Assembly: GCA_964415675.1 (NCBI GenBank)
Contig: CAYQBG010000017.1
Location: 1 to 64,000 of the forward strand
Source of the DNA: UBA5336 sp964415675
GTDB taxonomy: Bacteria > Pseudomonadota > Alphaproteobacteria > Caulobacterales > Hyphomonadaceae
DNA length: 64,000 bases
Reading direction: 5' to 3'
The notes under the pieces are model-generated. The model was not told the origin of the DNA. It saw only the letters and a list, made by a program, of their open reading frames with translations, and made no database searches. This document shows, piece after piece, positions 51,434 through 59,976 of this stretch. The stretch's first letter is position 1, and the number at the start of each line of letters is the position of its first letter. The position numbers were made by a program, and so were the translations under genes.

Positions 51434-53182
51434 ATGGCCGATATTTTCATCAGCTATAAGCGGGAAGATCAGGAAGAGCATGGTCGCGTCGCGCCGATAG
51501 CCGAAGCGCTGCGCGCGGAGGGCTATGACGTCTTTTATGACGTGCAGGTGCCGCCGGGCTCGTCCTGGGAGCGGGTGCTGCAGGACAAGATGAACCAGGC
51601 GCGCTGTGTGCTGGTGCTCTGGTCGGAAGCCTCGGTTAAGTCGGACTGGGTCAAGGAAGAGGCCGAAATGGCCAAGCATGACGGCAAGCTGATCCCCGTC
51701 TTTCTCGACCCTGTCAGCCCGCCTTTCGGCTTTGCCCGGATCGAGGGCGCCGACCTGTCAAACTGGACCGGTGACCTGTCTCATATCGAGTGGCAAAACC
51801 TGGTCGCAGCTGTGAAATCGCGGATCGGCACGGGAGAGGGCGACACCGCGCCGGGCGTCAGCCGCGTCGCCTATACGCCGTCAAAGACGGTGCAGGTGGA
51901 GAAACGTGCCCCGGACACGGGCTCTGGCGGCGGCATGGGCAAATGGCTCATCGGCCTTGCTGCTGTGCTGGCGCTGGCGGTGATCAGCTTTTTCGGCTTC
52001 CAGATGTATGAAAACAATCAGCGCCTCGCCGACCGGGCCGAGGATGAAGCCACCGCGCAGGCCATGACCCGAGGCATAGACGAGCGCGCCTGGCAGGAGG
52101 CGAAGGGCGCCGACACCATCGCCGCCTATCGCCGCTATCTCGACGCACGCCCGACAGGGGCCTATCGCCGTGATGCTCTGGCGCGGATCGATGCGCTGGA
52201 GCGCGCTGCCGAAGCCGGAGCCGTCCGCGACACACAGCCCGAAGATCCGCAACCGGCCGAGCCGCAGCCCCGGCCCAGCGAGCCGCAACCCTCCGGGCCA
52301 GCTGATCTTGCCATTGCCGGACTGGAGCTGAGCACGCGCGAGATTACCCCTGGCGAGCGGTTCCGCGCCGATGTGCAAGTGCGAAACATGGGCGGACAGA
52401 CAGCGCCGGGATCGGGCGAGAATGGCTATATGGTCGATTTCGTTCTCAGCCGGGATGCGAGCGCGCCCGTGCGCCTGGGGCGTTTCCAGGAAAGCTGGAG
52501 CGAGGATGGGCTGCTGCGCGGCGGGCGCGCGAGCAACACAGAGGCGATCGCACCGAATGCCGCGCGCGATATCATCACGAGTCTGGAAGTCCCCGAGACC
52601 TGGCCCGCAGGGCGGTTCAATCTCTGCGCCGTGGTCGATCCCGGTGGGCGTGTAGATGAGGCGTCCAGAGACAATAACATCCTGTGCACCGCCGTAACGG
52701 TGAAATCGGCAGCGACGCCGGCGGCGAGGCTTGACGAGGACTGCCTTGATTATGGCGGCAGTTTCGAATTGCGTAAAACGGGCAGCCGCATTGCCATGGT
52801 GGCGACCGAGCGGGCGGGCACACCCTTGTCCTTCACCGATGACGAGGAAGCCAAACAGGCGATGAAAATCGTGTCCGACTTCAGGCTGGACACGCAATGC
52901 TTTGTCGGCCGGCCCAATCCGGGGCTGGCCTATTGGAAAAGCAATCGCCGCCTGCCATCGGGCCAGACCGGCGGCGAGGACTGCCTGCCGGTCAATGCCG
53001 GCAATCTCAGCGTCAAGGTCGCGGGCGGCATGTCGCTGGTGATGGATGGGGGGCGATCGATGATGCGCTTCCGCGAGCGCGCTGATGCCGAACAGGCGAT
53101 CAAAGTCATGCAGGTGCTTGACGCACGCCAGATCTGCTATGTCGGCCGGCCCAACCCTTCGATGACCTATCTCAAACGCTGA
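51434..53182 (+). CDS. Membrane-spanning TIR-domain protein with CARDB and twin Cys modules
   Basis: 582 residues. TIR domain (1-132: DIFISYKREDQ, YDVFYD, VLVLWSEASVKSDWVKEE) with E76 four residues after W72, the position of the catalytic glutamate in NADase TIRs. One membrane helix (171-190); a helical segment with AYRRYLDARPTGAYRRDAL (about 218-256); a Pro/Glu linker (266-290); a CARDB-like beta domain (290-422: DLAIAGLELS, NLCAVVDPGGRVDEASRDNN); and two modules of about 65 residues, each bounded by cysteines and ending C-F/Y-VGRPNP (435-502 and 515-582). With the TIR inside, the rest is predicted to be periplasmic. I know no described system with this architecture. Confidence 0.85.
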   Translation: MADIFISYKREDQEEHGRVAPIAEALRAEGYDVFYDVQVPPGSSWERVLQDKMNQARCVLVLWSEASVKSDWVKEEAEMAKHDGKLIPVFLDPVSPPFGFARIEGADLSNWTGDLSHIEWQNLVAAVKSRIGTGEGDTAPGVSRVAYTPSKTVQVEKRAPDTGSGGGMGKWLIGLAAVLALAVISFFGFQMYENNQRLADRAEDEATAQAMTRGIDERAWQEAKGADTIAAYRRYLDARPTGAYRRDALARIDALERAAEAGAVRDTQPEDPQPAEPQPRPSEPQPSGPADLAIAGLELSTREITPGERFRADVQVRNMGGQTAPGSGENGYMVDFVLSRDASAPVRLGRFQESWSEDGLLRGGRASNTEAIAPNAARDIITSLEVPETWPAGRFNLCAVVDPGGRVDEASRDNNILCTAVTVKSAATPAARLDEDCLDYGGSFELRKTGSRIAMVATERAGTPLSFTDDEEAKQAMKIVSDFRLDTQCFVGRPNPGLAYWKSNRRLPSGQTGGEDCLPVNAGNLSVKVAGGMSLVMDGGRSMMRFRERADAEQAIKVMQVLDARQICYVGRPNPSMTYLKR

Positions 53183-53199
53183 AAGGGTGCGCGCCCGCC

Positions 53200-53634
53200 A
53201 TGTCCGATGACCTGACAGACAACCAGACCAGCGACGTTCCCGATGGCTTTGCCATCCTGCCCTGGCATCGCGGTTTCGGCCGGCAGGTCGGCCCGCTCTA
53301 TGAGAAGGTCAACACTGACGGCACCTATATCCGCGCCTTCCGGGTGGAGGAGCATCACACAAATGGCATGAACAACGCCCATGGCGGCATGCTGATGACC
53401 TTTGCCGACATGGCCTGGGGCCATGTGGTCGATGGCGGGCCGGACCATTGGTGGGTGACGGTGCGCCTTGTCTGTGACTTCCTGTCCGGCGCCAATCATG
53501 GCGACTGGGTCGAGGGGACAGGCGAGATTGTCGGCGCGCAGGATGGCATCTATACAGTGCGCGGACGTATCTGGTCGGGCGAGCGCACGCTGATGACCGG
53601 GACCGGCACGTTCAAGGTGCTCAAGCGCAGCTGA
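53200..53634 (+). CDS. PaaI-family hotdog thioesterase
   Basis: 144 residues of the hotdog fold. NNAHGGMLMTFADMAWGH carries the HGG motif and catalytic acidic residue, and the strand pattern RLVCDFLSGANHGDWVEG follows. It hydrolyses acyl-CoA thioesters; the preferred acyl group is unknown. It begins 17 bp after the TIR gene on the same strand, so co-transcription is likely although the functions look unrelated. Confidence 0.88.
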   Translation: MSDDLTDNQTSDVPDGFAILPWHRGFGRQVGPLYEKVNTDGTYIRAFRVEEHHTNGMNNAHGGMLMTFADMAWGHVVDGGPDHWWVTVRLVCDFLSGANHGDWVEGTGEIVGAQDGIYTVRGRIWSGERTLMTGTGTFKVLKRS

Positions 53635-53921
53635 GTGAAAATCACTTGGGCATCGCGCTTTCCGGTTGACCCGGCAGGCGGTATGCGGCATGCCTGCCCA
53701 TGTCGCAGCGCAATATGAAGGCGCTTGGGGCGGGTGGCGTGAATGGTATCCAGCCGGTTCAGACCGACGGATGCGAGCTCCTCTCTTAAAGACACCAGAT
53801 TTCCTGACACCCCAATTCACGCAGGGGCGTTCCCATCGAGTTCCCGGCCAGGATGGCAGGGACACCCGGCGGCGCGCGGCGGATTGGCTCGTGTGCCCCG
53901 GCACATGAAAGACTTCTTGAT

Positions 53922-55265
53922 TTGACCACTTTTACTGAACTCGGCCTGCACAAACAGGTGCTCAAGGCCGTGACCCAGCAGGGTTATGACACCCCGACAC
54001 CGATTCAGGCGCAGGCGATTCCGCCGCTGCTGGAAGGGCGCGACCTTCTCGGCATTGCGCAGACGGGCACCGGCAAGACTGCCGCCTTCGCCCTGCCGAC
54101 ACTGCATCATCTCATCACCGAGCCCCGCAAGCGTCGCAGCAAGACCCCGCGCGTGCTCGTCCTCTCGCCGACACGCGAGCTTGCCCTGCAGATCGCCGAG
54201 AGCTTCACCGGCTATGGCGCCTTCATGGACTGCCGTGTCGAGACCGTTTTTGGCGGCGTGAAGATCGGCCGCCAGATCCGCAACATGGAGCGCGGCTGCG
54301 AAATTGTCGTGGCGACACCGGGCCGCCTGGTGGACCTGATGCAGCAGGGCGCGATCGACCTTGGCGGAGTCGAGATTCTCATCCTCGACGAAGCCGACCA
54401 GATGCTGGACATGGGCTTTATCAATGACCTGAAGAAGATCATGGCCCAGGTGCCCGATGCACGCCAGACGCTGCTTTTGTCCGCCACTATGCCGAAACTC
54501 ATCGGCGACCTGGCCCAGCGTTACCTGAACGACCCGGTCCGTGTGTCCATCGCGCCCGAGAGCACAACCGCCGAACGTGTCGATCAGGGCGTCATACATG
54601 TCGCGAATGGCGACAAGCTGCGCATGCTGGAAGCCGTTCTGGCCGGTGAGGAGATCGAGCGGGCGCTTGTCTTCACCCGCACCAAGCACGGCGCCGACAA
54701 GGTTGTCCGCCGGCTTCTGGGCAAGGGCATCCAGGCCCAGGCGATCCATGGCAACAAGTCGCAGAACCAGCGGGTCAAGGCGCTTGAGGCCTTCCGCGCT
54801 GGCAAATGCCCTGTCCTGATCGCCACGGATATCGCGGCGCGAGGCATTGATGTCGATGGCATCAGCCATGTCCTGAATTTCGAGATGCCGAACGTCGCCG
54901 AGCAATATGTCCACCGGATCGGGCGCACCGCACGCGCCGGGCGGGCCGGCTCGGCGGTCTCGCTGGTGGCCGGTGACGAGCTTTACTATCTGCGCGAGAT
55001 CGAAAAAGTGACGCGTGCCCGTATCCCTGTCCTGCCGGCGCCGGAGGGCTGCGAGGAAATCGCCCTGCCCGAACCCGACCGGAATGCGCGCGTGATCAAG
55101 CCGAAAGGCCCGGGGCGTGGCCAGGGCGGCGGTGGGGGCGGTGGCGGAAAGCCGCGCGGTCAGCGCCAGGGCGGACGCGGCAAGCCGGCCGGACAGGCCG
55201 GGGGCGGCATCAAACCGGCCGGCCGCAAGCGCCAGCGTCAGCGCGCATCGGCCAGCGCGGGCTAG
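53922..55265 (+). CDS. DEAD-box ATP-dependent RNA helicase (RhlE-like)
   Basis: 447 residues from a TTG at 53922, giving the usual start (M)TTFTELGLHKQVLKAV. Motifs in order: Q-motif TPIQAQAIP, Walker A AQTGTGKT (47-54), PTRELA, TPGRL, DEAD in LDEADQMLDMGF, SAT, and HRIGRTARAG. A Gly/Arg/Lys-rich tail (about 398-447) resembles RhlE-type RNA-binding extensions. It remodels RNA in ribosome assembly or at low temperature. The 285-bp gap upstream (53637-53921) has no gene and may be a long leader. Confidence 0.92.
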   Translation: MTTFTELGLHKQVLKAVTQQGYDTPTPIQAQAIPPLLEGRDLLGIAQTGTGKTAAFALPTLHHLITEPRKRRSKTPRVLVLSPTRELALQIAESFTGYGAFMDCRVETVFGGVKIGRQIRNMERGCEIVVATPGRLVDLMQQGAIDLGGVEILILDEADQMLDMGFINDLKKIMAQVPDARQTLLLSATMPKLIGDLAQRYLNDPVRVSIAPESTTAERVDQGVIHVANGDKLRMLEAVLAGEEIERALVFTRTKHGADKVVRRLLGKGIQAQAIHGNKSQNQRVKALEAFRAGKCPVLIATDIAARGIDVDGISHVLNFEMPNVAEQYVHRIGRTARAGRAGSAVSLVAGDELYYLREIEKVTRARIPVLPAPEGCEEIALPEPDRNARVIKPKGPGRGQGGGGGGGGKPRGQRQGGRGKPAGQAGGGIKPAGRKRQRQRASASAG

Positions 55266-55372
55266 GCCGTTTCCATCCTTGACGGAAGCGATCGGGATAA
55301 CGGGCAGGATTTGAACCCCGCCCCGACGTCACCGATTGCGGCCTTGGCCAGCAGGGGCCTAAACTCGTATTC

Positions 55373-56368
55373 ATGAGCGAGACACAGGACCGGCTGGTCA
55401 AGGACCAGCCTGCGGAGATGCCTTCCGAGGGCGGGCCGCTGGCACAATATCATGGCGAGCGGCCACCCGCGCCGGACTGGTTCCTGCGCGCGGTGGCCCA
55501 GCCCTATGAAGTTCACCATGTCGAAGTGGGCGGCGCGAAAGTGCGTTACCAGCGCTGGGGTCCGCGCGATGCGCCCGGCCTGCTTCTCGTGCATGGCAAT
55601 GGAGCGCATGCCCATTGGTGGGACTTTATCGCGCCCTATTTTGCCGATCGCTACAATATCGCGGCCATGACCTTTTGCGGCATGGGCGACAGCGAGCGCC
55701 GGCAAGCCTATGACATGGAGACATTCGCGGCTGAGGAAATCGCGGTCTGCGAAGATGCCGGCATGTTCGAACATGCGATCAAGCCGGTGATCTGCGCGCA
55801 CAGTTTCGGCGGCTTCGTCACCATGCTGGCAGGCGCCGACCATGGCGAGAAGCTGACCGGTACGGTCATTGTCGACAGCCCCGTCAACCCGCCCGACCAT
55901 CCCCGCGACGGCCCGCCGCGCGGCGTGCGCCAGAACAAGGTCTATCCTGATCTCGACGCCGCGCTTGCGCGGTTCCGTCTGGCCCCGCCACAGGAATGCG
56001 AGAATCACTTCATCATGGACTATATTGCGCGCTGGAGCCTGAAGAAGGCATCAGAGGATGAAGGCGGACCGGGCTGGACCTGGAAATTCGACCCGCGCAT
56101 CTGGCAACGCTTCGAAGCGGGCCGGGACTCCTCGGAATTGCTGCGCGCCACGCGCTGCCGCATCGCCATTTTCCGCGGCGAAGAAAGCGCGCTCATGCAG
56201 GATGATGTGGGCGACTATATGCAGGAGCTTCTCGGCCACCAGGTGCCCTATATCTCGATCCCGCATGCCCGCCACCATGTCATGATCGACCAGCCGCTGG
56301 CCTTTATCGCCGCGCTTCGGACCCTGCTGGCCGAGTGGGACCATTCCAGTCCGAACCGCTCCATATGA
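55373..56368 (+). CDS. Alpha/beta hydrolase
   Basis: 331 residues. Oxyanion region LLVHGNGAHAHWW (71-83), nucleophile elbow CAHSFGG with S144, acid candidate in the FRGEES region and a terminal histidine pattern (ARHHVMIDQP). The long N-terminal lead (1-45) and RGVRQNKVYPDLDAALARFRL are shared by a subfamily of proteobacterial hydrolases related to epoxide and haloalkane enzymes. The substrate is unknown. It converges on the next gene with six bases between stops. Confidence 0.85.
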   Translation: MSETQDRLVKDQPAEMPSEGGPLAQYHGERPPAPDWFLRAVAQPYEVHHVEVGGAKVRYQRWGPRDAPGLLLVHGNGAHAHWWDFIAPYFADRYNIAAMTFCGMGDSERRQAYDMETFAAEEIAVCEDAGMFEHAIKPVICAHSFGGFVTMLAGADHGEKLTGTVIVDSPVNPPDHPRDGPPRGVRQNKVYPDLDAALARFRLAPPQECENHFIMDYIARWSLKKASEDEGGPGWTWKFDPRIWQRFEAGRDSSELLRATRCRIAIFRGEESALMQDDVGDYMQELLGHQVPYISIPHARHHVMIDQPLAFIAALRTLLAEWDHSSPNRSI

Positions 56369-56374
56369 TAGAAA

Positions 56375-57007
56375 TCAAGGGGTGATCTGATCGACATAGC
56401 CCTGATAATATTCGACATATTCAGGCGGCAGCGAGATGTCGTAAAAAACGCCCGCAAAAGCGGCGGTGATCAGCACGCCCAGACCGGCGCCGGCCATCAC
56501 GAGTGCGCCTGCCAGGGTGCGGACGTATCGGCTGGCCGGCCAGCCAAAACGCAGCGCAGCCGCGAGATGGGTGAACACCGCCATGACGGCGAGCACGTAA
56601 TAGGGCGCGAAGAACCAGTAGAGCGGCGCAGTATTCAGCGTACCCGCCGGCCAGTAGAAATTCGTGTCGATCGCGTAGACATGGCGCGCCGACAAGGCAG
56701 CAATCGAATGAAGCACGACAAACACCGCAATGTACACGCCGCTTGAAATCTGCGCCCATCCCCAGAAGCCCTTGCCCGGCTGGCGCCAGCGCGCGAGACT
56801 CAGGCGCAGCCCGATCAGGACCTGCAAGGCCAGCGCGCCAAGCAGGATCGGCTCAACGATCGCATTTCGGTAAACGCCCTGAACCGCTGAAAGCGCCGCC
56901 ATATGCTGCTCAGGGCCAAGGACCGCCACCAGATGAATGGCGAAATGCTGGATGAGGAACAAGACGATGAGGAGCGCCAGCCCCCTGTGTGCCAATCGCC
57001 AGGACAT
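56375..57007 (-). CDS. Succinate-dehydrogenase-like cytochrome b membrane protein
   Basis: 210 residues with about five membrane helices and histidines on several of them (IQHFAIHLV, VLHSIAALSARH, VFTHLAAALR), as in SdhC-type di-haem anchors. No flavoprotein or iron-sulfur subunit gene is nearby, so it is not a standard complex II. It is transcribed divergently from an Rrf2 regulator with a near-perfect palindrome between, so redox- or NO-controlled expression is likely. Haem binding is inferred. Confidence 0.7.
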   Translation of the reverse strand: MSWRLAHRGLALLIVLFLIQHFAIHLVAVLGPEQHMAALSAVQGVYRNAIVEPILLGALALQVLIGLRLSLARWRQPGKGFWGWAQISSGVYIAVFVVLHSIAALSARHVYAIDTNFYWPAGTLNTAPLYWFFAPYYVLAVMAVFTHLAAALRFGWPASRYVRTLAGALVMAGAGLGVLITAAFAGVFYDISLPPEYVEYYQGYVDQITP

Positions 57008-57028
57008 TTCGGGCTCCTTCCCGCCGCT

Positions 57029-57055
57029 TTATTCCGATCTTTTTTATCCGAATAA
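57029..57055. promoter_or_regulatory. Candidate Rrf2 operator
   Basis: TTATTCCGAT (57029-57038) and ATCCGAATAA (57046-57055) form an inverted repeat with 9 of 10 pairs around TCTTTTT-like spacer bases. It lies in the 63-bp gap between divergent genes, 16 bp before the Rrf2 start. Rrf2 proteins usually bind such AT-rich dyads near their own promoters. Confidence 0.6.
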
Positions 57056-57070
57056 AAGGAGGCCGGCAAT

Positions 57071-57568
57071 ATGAAAATGAGTTCTGGCGTCGAATGGGCT
57101 GTTCATGCCGGCGCGCTTCTGGCCGGCCTGCCTGATGGCAAGGGCCTGCCATCAGAGGCGCTGGCGGCCTATTATGACCTGCCCCCGGCCTATATGGCCA
57201 AGCAGATGCAGGCCCTCAGCAAGGCTGGCCTGGTTGTCTCCCATCGTGGCAAGGCGGGCGGTTATCGCCTGGCGCGGGCCCCTGCGGATATCAGTCTGTG
57301 GGACATCATGGCGGCGGTCGATGGTCAGGCACCGGCATTCCGCTGCACCGAGATCCGCCAGCGTGGCCCCTGCGCCCAGTCGGGCGAAGCCTGTAGCCGC
57401 CCCTGCCCGATCAATGCGGCCTTTCTTGCTGCCGAGATGCAATATCGGTCCGCACTAGCCGAAGTGTCGCTGGCCGAAATCGCCCTGCAGGCCCTGCGCG
57501 ATATGGGGTCGGACGAGACGCAGAGGTCTCTTTCATGGCTCGCAGACGCGGCAAACCAGCTGAAATAG
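57071..57568 (+). CDS. Rrf2-family transcriptional regulator
   Basis: 165 residues. The winged helix-turn-helix is clear (SGVEWAVHAGALLAGL, AYMAKQMQALSKAGLVVSHRGKAGGYRLAR). Four cysteines, C92, C101, C108 and C112, lie where IscR/NsrR proteins bind an Fe-S cluster. It should sense iron-sulfur state, oxidants or nitric oxide. It probably controls itself and the divergent cytochrome-b-like gene through the palindrome at 57029-57055. Confidence 0.88.
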   Translation: MKMSSGVEWAVHAGALLAGLPDGKGLPSEALAAYYDLPPAYMAKQMQALSKAGLVVSHRGKAGGYRLARAPADISLWDIMAAVDGQAPAFRCTEIRQRGPCAQSGEACSRPCPINAAFLAAEMQYRSALAEVSLAEIALQALRDMGSDETQRSLSWLADAANQLK

Positions 57569-57663
57569 GAGCCGGCGCCCGGACGGCATGCTGCGACAGC
57601 CGCAAAATTTTCAGGTGCGCCCTGTTGACGCTGGCACGGCGCGTGACTAACTCGCACTCATCG

Positions 57664-57690
57664 TTAGCAGTCGTATTCGGGGAGTGCTAA
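57664..57690 (+). promoter_or_regulatory. CIRCE element (HrcA operator) upstream of groES
   Basis: TTAGCAGTC, nine bases, GAGTGCTAA. Consensus is TTAGCACTC-N9-GAGTGCTAA, so only one base in the left arm differs. It lies 70 bp before the groES ATG. A TTGACG (57625-57630) upstream is a possible -35 box, with a weak TAACTC at 17-bp spacing. Confidence 0.92.
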
Positions 57691-57759
57691 CAAGCAGGTC
57701 CCCGGCGCGTCTGTGAGACGAGATATCGGATCAGTTCTAAACGAAGAAAAGAGGGACTC

Positions 57760-58047
57760 ATGGCATTCCGTCCACTCCATGACCGGGTGCTCGTTCGCCG
57801 CATCGAGGAGAGCGAGAAGACCGCCGGCGGGATCATCATCCCGGACACGGCGAAGGAAAAGCCTCAGCAGGGCGAAGTGATCGCCGTTGGCAATGGCGCC
57901 ATTGGCGACGATAATGAACGTGTCGCACTGGAAGTGAAGGCCGGGGACACCGTCCTGTTCGGCAAGTGGTCGGGCTCGGAAGTCACCGTTGATGGTGAAG
58001 AGCTCCTGATCATGAAGGAAAGCGACATCCTCGGGATCATCGACTGA
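57760..58047 (+). CDS. groES: Co-chaperonin GroES
   Basis: 95 residues with FRPLHDRVLVRRIEESEKTAGGIIIPDTAKEKPQQGEV and the mobile loop intact. It caps the GroEL ring and helps fold newly made proteins. The CIRCE element upstream indicates HrcA repression and heat induction. groEL follows after 104 bp on the same strand. Confidence 0.98.
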   Translation: MAFRPLHDRVLVRRIEESEKTAGGIIIPDTAKEKPQQGEVIAVGNGAIGDDNERVALEVKAGDTVLFGKWSGSEVTVDGEELLIMKESDILGIID

Positions 58048-58151
58048 TCATGGAAACCGCGTGCCGCTGCAGGCCAGACCTGCACGAAATCCGGCACCGC
58101 AGACTGTGATCTGAACCCTTCAAGACTTACCCAATCAAAAAGGATACCGAA

Positions 58152-59801
58152 ATGGCAGCAAAGCATGTGCATTTTGGCAGCGAAGCACGCGACGAAATGA
58201 TGCGCGGCATCGACACGCTCGCCCGCGCCGTCCGCGTCACTCTCGGCCCGAAAGGCCGCAATGTCGTCATCGAGAAATCGTTTGGCGCACCCCGCTCCAC
58301 AAAAGACGGCGTCTCGGTGGCAAAGGAAATCGAGCTTGAAGGCAAGTTCGAGAATATGGGCGCCCAGATGCTGCGCGAAGTGGCATCGAAGGCCAATGAT
58401 GTCGCCGGCGACGGCACAACGACCGCTACGGTGCTCGGCCATGCCATCATCAAGGAAGGCATGAAGCGGGTTGCGGCAGGCATGAACCCGATGGACCTCA
58501 AGCGCGGCATCGACAAGGCCGCCATTGAAGTGGTCGGGGCGCTCGCCAAATCCTCGAAGAAGGTGTCGACGGGCGAGGAAATCTCGCAGGTCGGCTCGAT
58601 CTCGGCGAATGGCGACCGCACAATCGGCGACATGATTGCCCAGGCCATGGACAAGGTCGGCAATGAGGGCGTCATCACGGTCGAAGAGGCCAAGTCGCTC
58701 GAAACCGAGCTTGATGTCGTCGAGGGCATGCAGTTCGACCGCGGCTATCTGAGCCCCTATTTCATCACCGATGCGGACAAGATGATCACCGAGCTGGATG
58801 ATCCGATGATCCTCATCCATGAGAAAAAGCTCTCCTCGCTTCAGCCGATGCTGCCAATCCTCGAACAGGTCGTGCAGAGCCAGCGTCCGCTTCTGATCAT
58901 TGCGGAAGATGTCGATGGTGAAGCGCTCGCCACTCTGGTAGTGAACAAGCTGCGCGGTGGCCTAAAAGTGGCGGCTGTCAAGGCGCCGGGCTTCGGCGAC
59001 CGTCGCAAGGCCATGCTGCAGGATATCGCCACGCTCACCGGCGGCCAGGTCGTCTCCGAAGATGTCGGCATCAAGCTCGAAAATGTCACCATGGACATGC
59101 TTGGCACGGCCAAGCGCGTGAGTCTGACCAAAGACGACACCACGATTGTTGACGGTGCCGGCGACAAGAAGGACATCGAAGCCCGCGTCACCCAGATCCG
59201 CAAGCAGATCGAGGACACGACCTCCGACTATGACAAGGAAAAGCTCCAGGAGCGCCTTGCCAAGCTCGCTGGCGGTGTTGCGGTGATCAAGGTTGGCGGT
59301 GCCACCGAAGTCGAGGTCAAGGAACGCAAGGATCGCGTCGATGACGCGCTGAATGCGACCCGCGCCGCCGTTGAGGAAGGCATCGTGGCCGGTGGCGGCG
59401 TGGCGCTGCTGCGCGCGGTCCAGTCGCTCAAGATCAAGGGTGACAATGACGATGAGCAGGCCGGCATCGACATCGTGCGCAAGGCGCTCGAAGCCCCGGT
59501 GCGCCAGATTGCCGAGAATGCCGGCATCGAAGGCTCCGTGGTCGTCAGCTCGATCCTGGCAGAGAAAAAAGCCTCTTATGGCTTCAATGCCCAGACCGAA
59601 GAATATGGTGACCTGATCGAGATGGGCATCATCGACCCGGCCAAGGTCGTTCGCGCGGCGCTTCAGAATGCCGCGTCCATCGCCGGCCTGATGATCACAA
59701 CCGAAGCCGCTATCGCCGATGCGCCGAAAGACGACAATGGCGGCGGTATGCCCGATATGGGCGGCATGGGTGGCATGGGTGGCATGGGCGGCATGATGTA
59801 A
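58152..59801 (+). CDS. groEL: Chaperonin GroEL
   Basis: 549 residues, full length. KHVHFGSEARDEM at the start, the ATP-site GDGTTTATVL and VAAVKAPGFGDRRKAML are present, and the tail is the usual run of Gly-Gly-Met repeats (GMGGMGGMGGMGGMM). It forms the double-ring folding chamber with GroES. It is the last gene of the CIRCE-controlled operon and is followed by a strong terminator. Confidence 0.98.
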   Translation: MAAKHVHFGSEARDEMMRGIDTLARAVRVTLGPKGRNVVIEKSFGAPRSTKDGVSVAKEIELEGKFENMGAQMLREVASKANDVAGDGTTTATVLGHAIIKEGMKRVAAGMNPMDLKRGIDKAAIEVVGALAKSSKKVSTGEEISQVGSISANGDRTIGDMIAQAMDKVGNEGVITVEEAKSLETELDVVEGMQFDRGYLSPYFITDADKMITELDDPMILIHEKKLSSLQPMLPILEQVVQSQRPLLIIAEDVDGEALATLVVNKLRGGLKVAAVKAPGFGDRRKAMLQDIATLTGGQVVSEDVGIKLENVTMDMLGTAKRVSLTKDDTTIVDGAGDKKDIEARVTQIRKQIEDTTSDYDKEKLQERLAKLAGGVAVIKVGGATEVEVKERKDRVDDALNATRAAVEEGIVAGGGVALLRAVQSLKIKGDNDDEQAGIDIVRKALEAPVRQIAENAGIEGSVVVSSILAEKKASYGFNAQTEEYGDLIEMGIIDPAKVVRAALQNAASIAGLMITTEAAIADAPKDDNGGGMPDMGGMGGMGGMGGMM

Positions 59802-59834
59802 TCTGCCGGTCGGGCCATGTTGCCAGACTGAACG

Positions 59835-59867
59835 GAGCGGCTCCCTGTCCGGGAGCCGCTCTTTTTT
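59835..59867 (+). terminator. Rho-independent terminator after groEL
   Basis: An 11-bp perfect stem, GAGCGGCTCCC (59835-59845) with GGGAGCCGCTC (59851-59861), loop TGTCC, then TTTTTT (59862-59867). It ends the groESL transcript. Confidence 0.95.
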
Positions 59868-59929
59868 ACGCCGCCCGCACCTGTTGCGCTGATGTGACTC
59901 ATCATACGCCTTGCGATCCGATTTCAGAC

Positions 59930-59947
59930 TTGTCACAGAACTGTCAG
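59930..59947 (+). promoter_or_regulatory. Pho box upstream of pstC
   Basis: TTGTCACAGAACTGTCAG contains two direct repeats, TTGTCAC and CTGTCAG, with four bases between, matching the PhoB-binding pattern of CTGTCAT pairs. TAGACG 11 bp downstream (59958) is a plausible -10. It predicts induction of pstCAB-phoU under phosphate limitation. Confidence 0.75.
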
Positions 59948-59976
59948 CATGACGGCCTAGACGATGGGGGAGGTCA

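Noticed and set aside
53666..53908. 80-codon frame between the thioesterase and helicase genes
   Set aside because: No ribosome site, basic low-complexity composition, and it overlaps the likely helicase leader.
55296..55320. A T-arm-like string (GGCAGGATTTGAACC on the plus strand) suggesting a second tRNA
   Set aside because: No acceptor, D or anticodon arms can be formed around it in either direction.
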